DNA of 64,000 nt. It comes from Epinephelus fuscoguttatus (Eukaryota > Chordata > Actinopteri > Perciformes > Serranidae). Below are positions 10,641 to 22,500 of this stretch, piece by piece. The stretch covers positions 39,724,059 to 39,788,058 of the forward strand of contig NC_064755.1 in assembly GCF_011397635.1 (NCBI RefSeq), given 5' to 3'. The position numbers were made by a program, and so were the translations under genes. Under the pieces are notes generated by a model, which was given only the letters and a program-made list of their open reading frames with translations, had not been told where the DNA came from and searched no databases. Numbering within the stretch: position 1 is the stretch's first letter; every line of letters starts with the position of its first letter.

Positions 10641-11734
10641 CTGACGTAGAAAAACAGCGGATTCAGAACAGTTCAGACGCCTGAGGTTTTTACTCCTTTT
10701 TACTTTGACCACCTTTAATATGAACATCTGACAAAGTTTTGTGTGACATGATGACATTTTAAAAAAAGTGGTATAAGCTAAAGTTCAGTTCAGAACCTAT
10801 TGTCCCACTGAGACAATGTCCTGATAGATATGGACACTAACGTTACGGGAGGGGTCAGGAACACTCACACCCACTCAGTGTTATGTTAATGAACCTCAAA
10901 CAGTCTGCTTTATTGAGCAGGGTGTGGAGCTCCAACTGACCCTTGATGAAAGTAAAAGCCTTGAGGGGTGAACTGTCTGTGATTAAAAGCATACAAGTTT
11001 CTCCCATGATGGTTGTAAAGGTTTAAATGTCGGTATTTCAAATCAACTTTTCACTTCTTCACTTGCTAAAATATTTCTGTTGTTTGTAATTATGACCCTT
11101 TCTACTCACCTTCTCTTTCTATTCAGTTCGTCTATTCCAAATGTGTTTATTGTCTGTTCTTTCCTTTTGAATATTTTCAAGGCCATAGCTTCTTTTGAGG
11201 ACTTTATATAAACATGTTGAAACACCTTTATTTGTTAACATGTGCTCACAGCACATGTTAACAAATAAAGCTTGCCCACACCAGCATTCAAAGCGGCCAA
11301 ACTGCAGTGAGCTAGAAAAGAAAGATTCTTTGTCAGTCCACACAATTCAGTTTCACATGCACACATGCATTCTCAGAGTGCTTTAGATAGGTCAGCCATC
11401 ATACAGCATCCCTGGAGCATGTTGGAGGTTTGTTGCTGTGCTTAAGGGCAACTCAGCAGGATGCAAACTGGCACCTCTCCAGCTGCCGGTCCACACTACA
11501 TACTTGCTCTGTACAGGAACATAAACCTGTGAGACACTGGTTCCTGAGCTTCTAATTTAGAGGCTTTACAGCAGTGGTTCCCAACTGGGGTCCAGATCTG
11601 TTCTTAGTCATTAGTCCATGGTCACAGTTTAATATATTTAGTGCTCTATTTTTTTATTTTCTATTTTTGTTTTATGGTTAGAAGAATAAGAATCATTATA
11701 TAATGTCAATCATGTTTTTGTTACCTTAAAATGA
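10641..11734. other. intergenic, no gene recognised
   Basis: Apart from the perfect hairpin at 11,226-11,270, no repeat ends, ORF families or RNA genes are recognised. Confidence 0.5.
11226..11270. repeat. perfect hairpin, 21-bp arms, 3-nt loop
   Basis: The left arm CTTTATTTGTTAACATGTGC plus T (11,226-11,246) is followed by the loop CAC. The exact reverse complement occupies 11,250-11,270. AATAAA therefore occurs facing outwards on both strands. Palindromy does not extend past the arms. Confidence 0.95.
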
Positions 11735-12196
11735 GCCACTCGGGTCCTTGTCTGCAGCGATCACCATGATGTACTGCCATGTTCCTACAATAGCCCAGGA
11801 TAAATAAACTAAACACTGGCTCTAGGTAGTTACATTTGTGCTCATTTTTGTGTCAGGAAAAACACAATTTTTTTAGTTAAGTTATCAAAGAAAAAAGGTG
11901 AGCACAGGTTAGCAGTTGTTGGGTGAGCAGCCCACCTCATACATACCAAACAGTGTAGGAAAAACACCATTTTTTTAAAGCATGAAACTTCTTTATTCAC
12001 TGTTTGTACAAGTCTAAATCACCTGTTTCCTTTGCTTCAGAGAAGAAGAGACCTCTGTGGATAATTCAGCTCAAGGTAAAAACCTCTTGAACAGTGAACA
12101 CTGAAGGAATTCTAACCAGGAGAAGTTTCAGCTGGTTGTATCTGCAATCCTCCTCCGCCACTAAATCCCCCTAAATCTTACACACTGAATCTTTAA
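11735..12196. mobile_element. TTAA MITE (family B), 3' portion
   Basis: It contains ACTAAACACTGGCTCTAG, GTTTCAGCTGGTTG and an end CTTACACACTGAATC followed by TTAA at 12,193-12,196. The same right-hand order is seen in the copies ending at 18,167, 25,801 and 51,266. The left half is missing. Confidence 0.6.
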
Positions 12197-12221
12197 ATCA
12201 GGCCAAATATAATTTTGCAAG

Positions 12222-12272
12222 GTAATCTATACTATATACTATACAAAACTATACTATACTATACTATTACTA
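12222..12272. repeat. (TATAC)n simple repeat
   Basis: An imperfect array of CTATACTATACTATA-type units about 50 bp long at the edge of the 1-kb dispersed repeat. Confidence 0.85.
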
Positions 12273-12284
12273 TAAAATTACGAA

Positions 12285-13312
12285 AACTCTGTCTGTCTGT
12301 GTGTCTGTTCCACGTTTTTCTCCTCACTGACTTGGTCAATCCATGTGAAATTTGGCACAGTGGTAGAGGGTCATGGGAGGATGCGGATGAAGCAATATTA
12401 CATCAATTGGCCAAAGGGGGGCGCTATAGCAACCGATTGAAATTGCAAAATTTGAATGGGCATATCTCATGCCCCGTATGTCGTAGAGACATGAAACTTT
12501 GCACAGAGATGCCACTCCTCATGAGGAACACATTTGCCTCAAGAACCCATAACTTCTGCTTATATAGATTTTCTGCCATTTTGAATTTTTTGAAAAACAC
12601 TTCAAATGGATCTCTTCCTAGGAAGTTTGAGCGATCTGCATGAAACTGGGTGAACATAATCTAGGGAGCAATATCTAAAGTTCCCTCTTGGCAAAAGTTG
12701 GAAAACTTACTAAAACTGAGCTTCTATAAGGCAATGAATATTGCGGAGGGCGTGGCTCATCACATAAAGGTGTATAACATCTCAAGGGTTTCACCCATCA
12801 CCACGCAACTTTGTAGGCATATGACCACACATAATCTGAGGGGACCCCTCCATTATTGACCCCATCAAACAAAAGAGAGCTAATTCCTTATCTAGGCCTA
12901 ACCGCCATATGGATTTTTACTAAACTTGGTAGATATGTAGAACAGGACGCCTCAAGGTGACTGGAGAAATTTAACTCTAATTGGCAACTGGGTGGTGCTA
13001 TAACAACAGAAAAATGCTTAAAATGGCTAAAATGCGACCGATCGCTGTGGCTCCCCCTGTGGACCAATGTTTTGGTTTTTTTTTCTAATGTTTGGTATGA
13101 CTAAGTCATGGTATGGTATGCTGTACATAATCATGGAAACTGTCAGTGTGTCATTCTGTCAGTCAGTCAGTCAGTCAGTCAGTCAGTCAGTCATTCTGTC
13201 TGTCCCACGTTTTTCTACTCACTGACGTGGTCAATCTATGTGAAACTGCACATAGACATTGAGGATTGGCATAGGTAGAAGGTGACAAAGCTACCAATGG
13301 GTATGGACTCGT
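12285..13312 (+). repeat. 1-kb dispersed repeat, copy A
   Basis: It begins CTGTCTGTCTGTGTGTCTG and CCACGTTTTTCTCCTCACTG, and ends with a second CCACGTTTTTCT-TCACTGAC block at about 13,206 and CTACCAATGGGTATGGACT. Sub-terminal direct repeats therefore lie about 900 bp apart. Copy B is at 35,321-36,331 in the opposite orientation, and conceptual translations of the two are nearly the same over about 70 codons (12,424-12,657 against 35,946-36,158). Its open frames show no known domain, so I treat it as a non-coding element of unknown class. Confidence 0.8.
13158..13192. repeat. (TCAG)n microsatellite
   Basis: About nine tandem GTCA/TCAG units within copy A of the 1-kb repeat. Copy B has only a short version, so the array expanded in copy A or contracted in copy B. 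Confidence 0.9.
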
Positions 13313-16300
13313 ATTAATAATACAATTTAGGCATATTTCTAATGATGCTGGATGGCAGGATTAATTATTTTACTTTGTGTGATTAGCACATTTAAATAGC
13401 AATAACATATCTCTTTGTTTGTTTGTTTGTTGACTGGTTGAATAACTCAGACATTTCTGATGTTTTCTTTTGTTCCTGATGTTTTCATCCTATTTTCTGA
13501 AAAGCAAAAGCCTGCTTCGAGAAAATTGCTAAAGATATAAAATATTAATGACATTTGAACAGCAAATCCTCCAGCAGATCTTTTCCTGCAGCACAACAGA
13601 CCAAATTAAAACTGCTGAAATTCCACGTTTGGCCCACTCATGAATATTTGTGGATTTTATCCTGCAGCTCTCCCGCAGGTCCGTTTAAAGTGCAATGTGT
13701 TTTTATTTTACAGCATGTCCACGAGGCATCGCTGGTCTGAAAAGAACTGAACTCATTAACTGAAGCATGTGTGAAGTTCAGCTATAGTTTGTTTCATTTA
13801 ACCTCTGGCTCCTGCTGATATTTGTGTTTACCCTGTTTGCTGTTTTCTTGATGGTGAATGAAGCTGCTTTTTTCTGTGGAGGCATGTGGAAAACGAGTCA
13901 TTCACATGTTGGAGGGAATCACATATGGAACATTTAGGTTGATCCAATTCAGCCGTGCAGCATCTATTCATTACTGTACTCAATACTATGCCAGTAGAAT
14001 ACAGCTTTAAGCATGTACAGTGAGATCTCTACACCCACAGGAGCAGAAAATAGAGCAGTGTGTGGTGATGTGGAGGAAGGATACAACAACTTTTACTACT
14101 GTTGTCCTCTCCATCTGCAGCGCACAGCTCAAACCCTATTTGTTTCACGATGACTGTTCCAAAAAGAGAGAATACAGCAGACTTGAGTAAATAACACCTG
14201 ATTCTAGAAACATTCCTGCACTCAGAGATTATCTAGATGAAGGTACAACAAAAAATTCTTGCAGTGGACACAAAACAAAGTGAAGCTTTGTATTTGACAT
14301 GGGATGTTCAGGAGCTGGTTTAGCAAGCATGCACAACATCCTGATGACATGGAAGAGAGAGAAAAACAGTTTGCTGTTGTCCCTGTCAGCTGCTGCAGCC
14401 AGAAAATCTCAATCAGAGGGGTTAGGCCAGACTGGAGCTGAGAAACACACTCCTGTGACAGCGTCAGTGTGCTCTTGTATGTTGACTCTGCAAGGGAGGG
14501 GAGGTGGGAATGGGGAGGGAGGGTTCAGAGTGGGAGACATCAGCTGTAACTTTTCCTCTGAATGGAAAAATCTAATAAAGTCTCTCCCAGGTTTACTTTT
14601 GATTACTGTTACTGTGGTTTGGGGTTCACCTGATCACAACAATGAAGAGCAGAGGTGTGTCTGAGGGCACGATCTGACTGAGGGCATGAGACAAAACATC
14701 TGACAGGGCACATTTCTCCCCAGCACAACAAAAACAATGCAAGGTTACATAAAGATTATGGTTGTGTTTCAGTGTTAATTAAAATGTCAATTTAAATGTC
14801 TCGACATTTTGACTCTCAACTGATCTTTTCCTGACTGTAACCTAAAGTGCTGTGAGTACACAAACATAACCAGAGGATAGACACAGAAAAGTCAGCAGCG
14901 GCTTGAAGCATGAGACACAATGTTTTAACCAAAATGCCAATTTTTCTCAAACCTTAAGCTGAAGTATTTGTTTTTCCTAAACCACAGACGGGACTCTGGT
15001 GTCACACACTTGCAGCATAATTGGACAAACAATAATTTAACAACACAGAAACATAATTTCTGGGACACATTGTTGCTCTTAAACAGATAATTGTATTTTA
15101 TTTCAATTAGAGGCCTTTTCTTCTTTTGACTCACAAGCCTGTTGATGCCTCTGGTTTTCTGTTGTGTTTCCCATTCATCTGCTTCTAAGTTCATCACATT
15201 CTCATTCCGACCTGGCCACATATCGATGTTTGGTCATGGACTTTCCACATTGAGATATAATGTGAAAGGTACCCTGGGTGTGTTGGTTGTTGACGTTCTG
15301 GGAGGCCGTGTCAAGTTCAGCCTGTTACATCCATTGTCTGTTTTCAAAATACACTCAGTTTTCACAGGAAATGTACAGTTTGCATACAGTCTCTTTCAAA
15401 ATAAAAGTAGTAAATCGGTACAACTGCGGATTGACATTTTCTTTCCTTCAACAACACACTTACGTGGTTAGGTTTGGAAAAAAAAAAAAAAACAGAGTCT
15501 GGCTTTACAATATTTCGGGAAGAGAACACCTGCCTCCCGGGTGAAAGTCGTGGTTTTTGGACCTATCCACCACCCCTCCTGCTCATGGACTTAGACTTCT
15601 GGTCACTTAATTTACGGTGTTGTCCAGCCACATTTCCCTCCAATGCTGCCAAGCGCTGTTTAACAATAATGGAAACCAGCCACGATTCATGCTGATGTGA
15701 CAGGACATCTTTTTTCATCGGTGGCAGACGCTGAAAGTCACCAACCAAGCGCTGGTATTTGACGACTTCGGGATAAGACTGGGTTGGTAAGTTTTGTTTT
15801 GCACATGTTTTTAATGCTAAGTTGAATGCAAAAAACTTAAATCTCTACTCTAGGGATTGCACTGTGGGAAGTGAATGCCTAATCAGTATACCAGTCAGGG
15901 TTCTGTTGGACTCATACTGGACTTACTTTAAAAAAAAAAAATCTTTTTCCTCATCCAAACTTGCTGCCAACATAACCCACAATGCATCTCTCCCTCTGAC
16001 AGTTAGGAGTTAGGTCATAGTGTGGTATGCTAGCAGCAGCTGATGTATCCTGGAGACTCGAGCCTTCAGCAGAAATGACCAGCTGGCTGCAGAGCTCTGG
16101 TAAACTCTCGTCTTCCTCCCTCCACAACTCCAGATTATTTACTTTTCAAACTTGATGCCGACTCAAGTGACATCACTTGAGAACATTTATCCAACTCCCT
16201 CTGGTGTTGTTCTATTTTTAAATCACGTGCAGTAGAACACCCCGACACCCGAAAACACAAGATTGAGCTCAATTTTAATGCATGAATGAAAGATAAAAAA

Positions 16301-16380
16301 ACGGTCTGAATACAAAATGAGAAGTGAACGTGACACACTGAGCTGGAGGGGTGTCCTGTCCCTGTCCTGCCCCTCAGTGC
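13313..16380. other. intergenic upstream of calml4, no gene recognised
   Basis: Mostly low-repeat sequence with short A or T runs, a (GTTT)n stretch near 13,411-13,433 and scattered TTAGGTTTGG/CCTAAACC pieces of the small dispersed family (14,930-15,480). The longest ORF (14,299-14,664) has no domain and poor composition. The promoter of calml4 should lie near 16,380-16,530, but no TATA box is convincing. Confidence 0.5.
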
Positions 16381-16532
16381 CTTCCCTCCTCATGGATACC
16401 TAGCCAGGATCCTCCATCCACTTCCATTACGTTCCTCATCTTACAGCAGCCTGGATCAGTTTCCTGAGCTGAGTAACAGCCGGCAGAGTTCAGACAGGCT
16501 CACACACACACTCTCTCACACACACAGCCACA

Positions 16533-16535
16533 ATG
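16533..16535 (+). CDS. calml4: calml4 exon 1 (start codon only)
   Basis: GCCACAATG is followed directly by the donor GTGAGAT. The context has A at -3. The next exon opens with GCG and gives MAKFL, the conserved N-terminus. Intron 1 is 112 bp. Confidence 0.9.
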
Positions 16536-19500
16536 GTGAGATAATTACTGAGTCCTCTTTGTAGCTTCACACTGTCACCCAGATTTCACCTGTAACCTAC
16601 TTACTGCTTTTTTACCCTTCACTCATGTTTTCCTGGTTTCTTCACAGGCGAAGTTCCTGACCCAGGATCAGATTAACGGTAAGACTCTCACACATTTCAC
16701 ATTACAGCTGAAATGAGTGATGACACGAGCGCTGAAGTGAATAAACTGCTCTATGCTCTTTCGGCAGCACAGGGAGCAAATGCAGTAATTTCATGAGATT
16801 ATTCCTCTGTCACAGTCAAACAGATCAGCAGTGATGTTATTTAATCAGACAGCAGAGTTTTCAGAACAAAGCAGCACTTGTCCTTGTTCACGCTGAGCAG
16901 ATTCACACAGCGATCTGTTGGCCGACTTCCTCGACCTGCTAATGTGATTAAATACAAAGGTTTTCTCTCTGAACAGTTTTTAGCCTAATGAAGAGGCATT
17001 CATTCATATTATTCTCTCTATTTGGAAGCAGAGGAGTTATTGAGGCTTTGTTTCTGTGTATTGTATCTAGTTCAGCAGCTAAGATGTTTTTGTGTTCACA
17101 GGTTAACACGTTATCAGTGACTGTATCAGTTTGAAGGTCTTTAGGGCTGCTGCAACTAATGATTATTTTCGTTGCTGATTATTTTTCAGACCAATAGATT
17201 CATCGTTTAATCTGCTAAATGTCAGAAAATAGGCAAAAATACACATCACAATTTTCCACATTTCTCAAGGTGACATCCTCAAATGTCTTGTTTTGTTTAA
17301 CCTACAGTCCAAATGTCAAAGATATTCAATCTATAAGGAAAGTTTGTTCATAAAGGCAAATTAAAGATCCACTGTGTTTGATTTAGTGGCATCTAGTGCT
17401 GATGTTGCAACCAACTGAAACTTCTCCCATGTGCCAAGAACTACGGTGGTGGTGAAAAAGGAAATGGCCCCTTTCAGAGCCAGTGTTTGGCTTGTCCTTT
17501 TTGGGCTACTGTACAAACAACATGGCAACTCTATAGGAAAGGACCATAGACTGTAGCTACCATGATGTCACCTACTGGTTTGTGGACTCCAGTTTTGAAG
17601 ACTTGAGTTTGGCATTTCGGCTGTCGCCATCTTGTCTTTTTGGAGCCAGATGTGAACACAAGCTGGAGCTGTGGAGAAGCGAGGGGTGGATCTGACCGAG
17701 AAGCCAACGACACTATCGATAGACACTGAAAGTGGTCATGGCCTTAAATATGCATAAATTTAATCCTTAACAAAGAGGTGAGTTATATGTAAATTCACTC
17801 CCTGTGCAGTTGTCATGAACAGGGAAATGGCTACGGAGATCAAAACCCTTTTTATACCAGGCTCTAAACATGTATTTCTGCTGTAAAGTTGGGCATTTTA
17901 ACATGAGGGTCTATGAGGATTGACTGGCTTCTGGAGCCAGCCTCTAGTGGCCATTAGAGGACCGTCACGTTGGCTTCATTTTTCAGCTGCAGAGGTTGCT
18001 GCTTGAAGAGGACCCACTCTATATGTGATTTGATCAGCTCATTCAAAGATAAGGAAAACGCAATGACTCGTTGTGTCAGGTTATAATAATCTAATGAAAA
18101 TATAGTTATGAATATTATATACCATTTCTACCAATATATCCTCCTAAATCACACACTGGACCTTTAAAATGCTTTACAAGGGTCATAAAAGGCATATAAT
18201 GAGCTAAATGCTAACATGCTGATGTTCAGCAGATATAATATTGACCATCATCTTAGTTTAGCATGTTAGCATGTTCCACCTGATGCATGTCAGTCCAGTA
18301 ATCACTCTTTTAGCTCTGTTTTTGGTCTCCAACTCCTGAAGGAAATATCCATCTTTTTAGCTGCTAAATGCTCCTTTAAGTTCACCAGCTGTTCTCTAAA
18401 TGTATCTGTCTGCCTTTGAGCATATGTGCAGTGGGGTTTTCAGAAAACACTTAGACTAAACCAAACCAGAAATGTGCATAAAACCAGAACTAGCAAAAAA
18501 AAAAAAAAAAAAAGAAGGCTAAAAATCTTTTTGTTTGTTTGTTTATTTTAATCTTCTTTCTCTCATTCCTGGTGCAGGATCTCCTTATGTGTTCATGATA
18601 TTAATTTTACTTTTAATTCAAATTTTTCAAAAACGAATTGTCTACAAACTGGATGAGAACTTCCTTGATACTTACTTTATTTGGCCATTTTTAAATTAAA
18701 AAAAAAATGAAGAAAGGTGCTCCACTCTGTGTGTTTCTAATCTTCTCTGAAGTTTCAGGACTTGTTCATCCAGCATCTCATGATAATGCATTGGAAAAAA
18801 TATATAAACATTTGCTGCTTTGCTTTACAAACCTTGGTTTTGTGAGGACATAAATCTGTTTATATAGTAACATTGTGAGGACTCACTTTCGTTTGGGGAT
18901 AAAACGCAAGTCCCCATAAGGTAAATAATCTTGGGCTAAGGCTGGGGTAAGGTTCAGGTAAATGATTAGGTAAGTCTCCAAAAAATTAAGGTAAGTCAAA
19001 GTAATGGCCCCTGATGTGAAGAAAACATGACTCTGTGTGTGTTTTACTAATGTTGTGGGGACATAAACCTCTTTTCATAGTCACATTGTGGGGACTTGCT
19101 TTACTTTTGGGGTAACTCTCCAGGGATGAAGGTAAGTTAATGTGATGTCCTCTGAAGTGATGGAAACATGACTGTGTGTGTTGCAGAGTTTAAGGAGTGT
19201 TTCTCTCTGTATGACCGCCAGCGGAAAGGGAAGATTGAAGCCCGGGAGCTGATCACAGTGATGCGATGTCTCGGGTCAAACCCCACTCCCTCTGAAGTCC
19301 AACGACACCTGATGAGCCACACCATTGGTACACCCATGACCACCTCACACCTGTGACCATCTCACCTGTCTGACTGTCAATATTTTTCTCTCAGCCAACA
19401 CAGTGAAATATGTTTTTTGGTAAAAATAGCAACACATCTGCTTTGTGTCTTATAAACTGATCCTTAGTTGAATTCTATGCAGTTGCAAAGAAGGTAACAT

Positions 19501-22500
19501 ACTGAAAAAGTTTATAGGAGACTAAGTTGTTTGAACAAATGCCCCAAAATCATCTGTCTATGTTCAAGTCACAGCACCCTCTGGTGGCTGTACTAATTAT
19601 GACAAGAGAAAAGGAGGAAGTCAGGTGAAGTTATTATAGTGTCAGCTGGATGTTTCTTGCTGAAATGCACCCTGGAATCCAGAGTTGACTTCTTTCCTTC
19701 AGTCTTCATGTCTGCAGGTTGTCTGCAGGAGACTTTCATGCAGATCCAAGCTGTACCAGTTCTCCAACTGTCAGCCACCTAACATTGTTTAAGGGAAATT
19801 AACGGGACCTTTTACTTCTAGAATCAGGGATGCTGGAAATAATCCCTCACACTTGCAACTTTATGACTATCAACTACAACTGCTGTCTCATTTACACAGT
19901 ATGAATGTGAGTTGTCTGAGACAAAAGTCGACATTGTGAAAGAAATGTGATGGTTGTCAATCAAAAATCTGTCCTACATTTCATTGATTTCGAATTTTGG
20001 AGATAGAAGACAATGACCTCTACAAACCAACCAATCTGACCATGAAGGGTTTAAAAAACAACAAAACAAAAACAACCGCTTGATGACCAAAGTCTGTTTC
20101 CTGTTTTGGTTGTTTTGAGTTTATGATGTGTCTCTGCTTGTATTTATATTTTTAAGTCCAGCGCTATGACTCAGACATTTCTTGGACAACTGCACTGACT
20201 TGTCTTAAAATAATTTTTATGGTCTGACACAGATAAGATTTATTGGACCCACTTCACACAGTGTGAAATGCAATAAACCTGCCAGATCTGTTATCTCAGT
20301 GTGTCGGGGTCTTTGGTTGTTTCATTCGTACCAGTTTATTACTTCTGTGTGTACTTCTGAGACATAAACTTGGGCTGCAACTTGATGAATCATTTAGTTT
20401 GTGAATGTCAGAGAAAAACTATGCAATTTTCCACTGACAGATGATATCAACAAAATGCTTGTTCATCTGTTTCATAATTTAAAACCCAAAAACATTCAAC
20501 TGAAAAAAAAAATCCTGTCCTCTTGAGAAGCTGGAAACAGAACATTCTCTGCCTGATCAACAGCTCAAACTGTAGGTGTTTGATTTTTCAACGAATATTT
20601 TTAGCACCAATATGAACATAACTGAACACAAAGTGATTCTGTCAAAGCGCTGCATGTCCACGGTTCTGCATTACAGTGCGTGTCATCACCTCACACGATA
20701 CATGAACCGAAACTAATGACTCTTGTGGGTCACTGCGGGAGTGCATAACAAGACTGAGTTACACATAAAGCAAATGATAATCAAACATTACACACAGTGT
20801 GAGCACAGAGCTGCAACAGTGACTGCTGCTGGTTGGCTGAATACAGCTTCAATCTGACCTTATTTCAGCTTTTTACATCATCATAATCATCATCATCATT
20901 ATCGTCATCATCATAATGTCTCGGCGCACGCTGTCTTCTGTAGGATCATGACAGAAGCGGCTCAAATCTTAAATATCACAAAAAGCAAAAACACACTACA
21001 CAACTTCTGCCAGTTCTCTAAATGTGTCTTTATCTGTTAAAGGATGAGGCTGATGAGTTTATATATTTCTCATCTTATCAACAAATATCATTTGTAAACC
21101 TAAACCAACAATGAGTTCAGGCCTTTGAACACCAAGTCTGTATTTTTCGTACGCGTTGTTTATATCTGTCATCGGATAAAAATCGTCACACACAGAAACC
21201 TTGTGCACTGAGTCCGATTCGTTTTATTCTTTTATTCCTTGTGAAAATTTCAGCCTGTTCCCATTCCAAAGTCTTTGAATACCACCACTTTGTCAGTGAT
21301 TTTGGCATCAGACACCTGATGCCAAAAGCCACCTTTCATAGCAGTATCAAACATGGTTAGGTGGTGGCAGTATGCAACGTTACAGGAAGTAACCCTATGC
21401 ATTGTTATGATACACTTTTGGTGAGCCAGACTGCACCTGGCACACCGCTGGAACAAGTTGAAATGCTGTTGTTAACTACATAATATAAGGAGCTGAAAGT
21501 CCCTATAGGGTGGGCGGGTTCAACAAACACTGGACTTTTACCCGGGAGCCTGTTGTTCACTTCTCAACTACCATACCAAGATGTTGTTTTTCTAAACCTA
21601 ACCATGTGGTTTTGTTGTCTGTCTGCCATTGGTAGAGCAATCTGGAAGGTCAACAGCAGACGCAGAAGGATACCTTGCATGAAATATGTAGACATGAAAG
21701 GCCACTGACAAGGCAGCATTATGTGATGATTTGTGCTGAGAGCGTGTTGGAAAATTTCCAATATGAGACAAAATTTTAAGACACATCTGCTCACTTGAGT
21801 CTCTTCACTAGAGGTGCCTCGCTGGCTGTCGCCACTCTCTGCCAGTGTCTTGCATTTGTCACCCCGTCTACCTAAGTTATGAAATTATACTGTGAGGATA
21901 TTAAGTTGCACTCTGCTGTGAGCATCATTATTGCTGTCGTGCATTTCTGGATAGGCGAGGCAAGGCGAGTTTATTTATACAGCACATTTTGTTAACACAG
22001 CAATTAAGAGGCCTTTACCGAAAATATGAATAACATAAAGATAAAGTGCAAAAGAAACACATAATATCACCATTAAAGAGCCAGAGAATACAAAGTAAAA
22101 TTAAAAACAACAATAAAAGTTATAGTGCAGTGTAAGAAATGAACAAATATTCAAATTAATTAAAGGCAGTGACAAACTGAAAAGTCTTCAGCCTTGATTT
22201 AAATAATTTAGTTGAAGCAGACCTGCAGTTTTCTGGGATTTTTCTCCAGATATGTGGTAAATAAAAAGTAAACACAGCTCCTCCGTGTTTAGTGTTGACT
22301 CTGGGGTCACAAAGCAGACCTGAACCAGACGATCTGAGAGTTTTGGATGGTTTATACTGTAGCAGAAGTTTAGAAATGTCTTTTGGCCCTAAACCATTCA
22401 GTGCTTTATAAACCAACAGTAATATTTCAAACTTGATTCTCTGAGAGACGAGAAGTCAGTGTCAAGACCTCAGAACATCCTCAGTCTTTCTTTCTCGGCT

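Noticed and set aside
12424..12657. ORFs repeated at 12.2-12.7 kb and 35.9-36.2 kb with nearly the same translation
   Set aside because: They lie within the 1-kb dispersed repeat in both copies; similarity reflects the DNA repeat and no domain is seen.
14299..14664. 121-codon plus-strand ORF upstream of calml4
   Set aside because: No domain, mixed low-complexity composition, and no conserved splice context.
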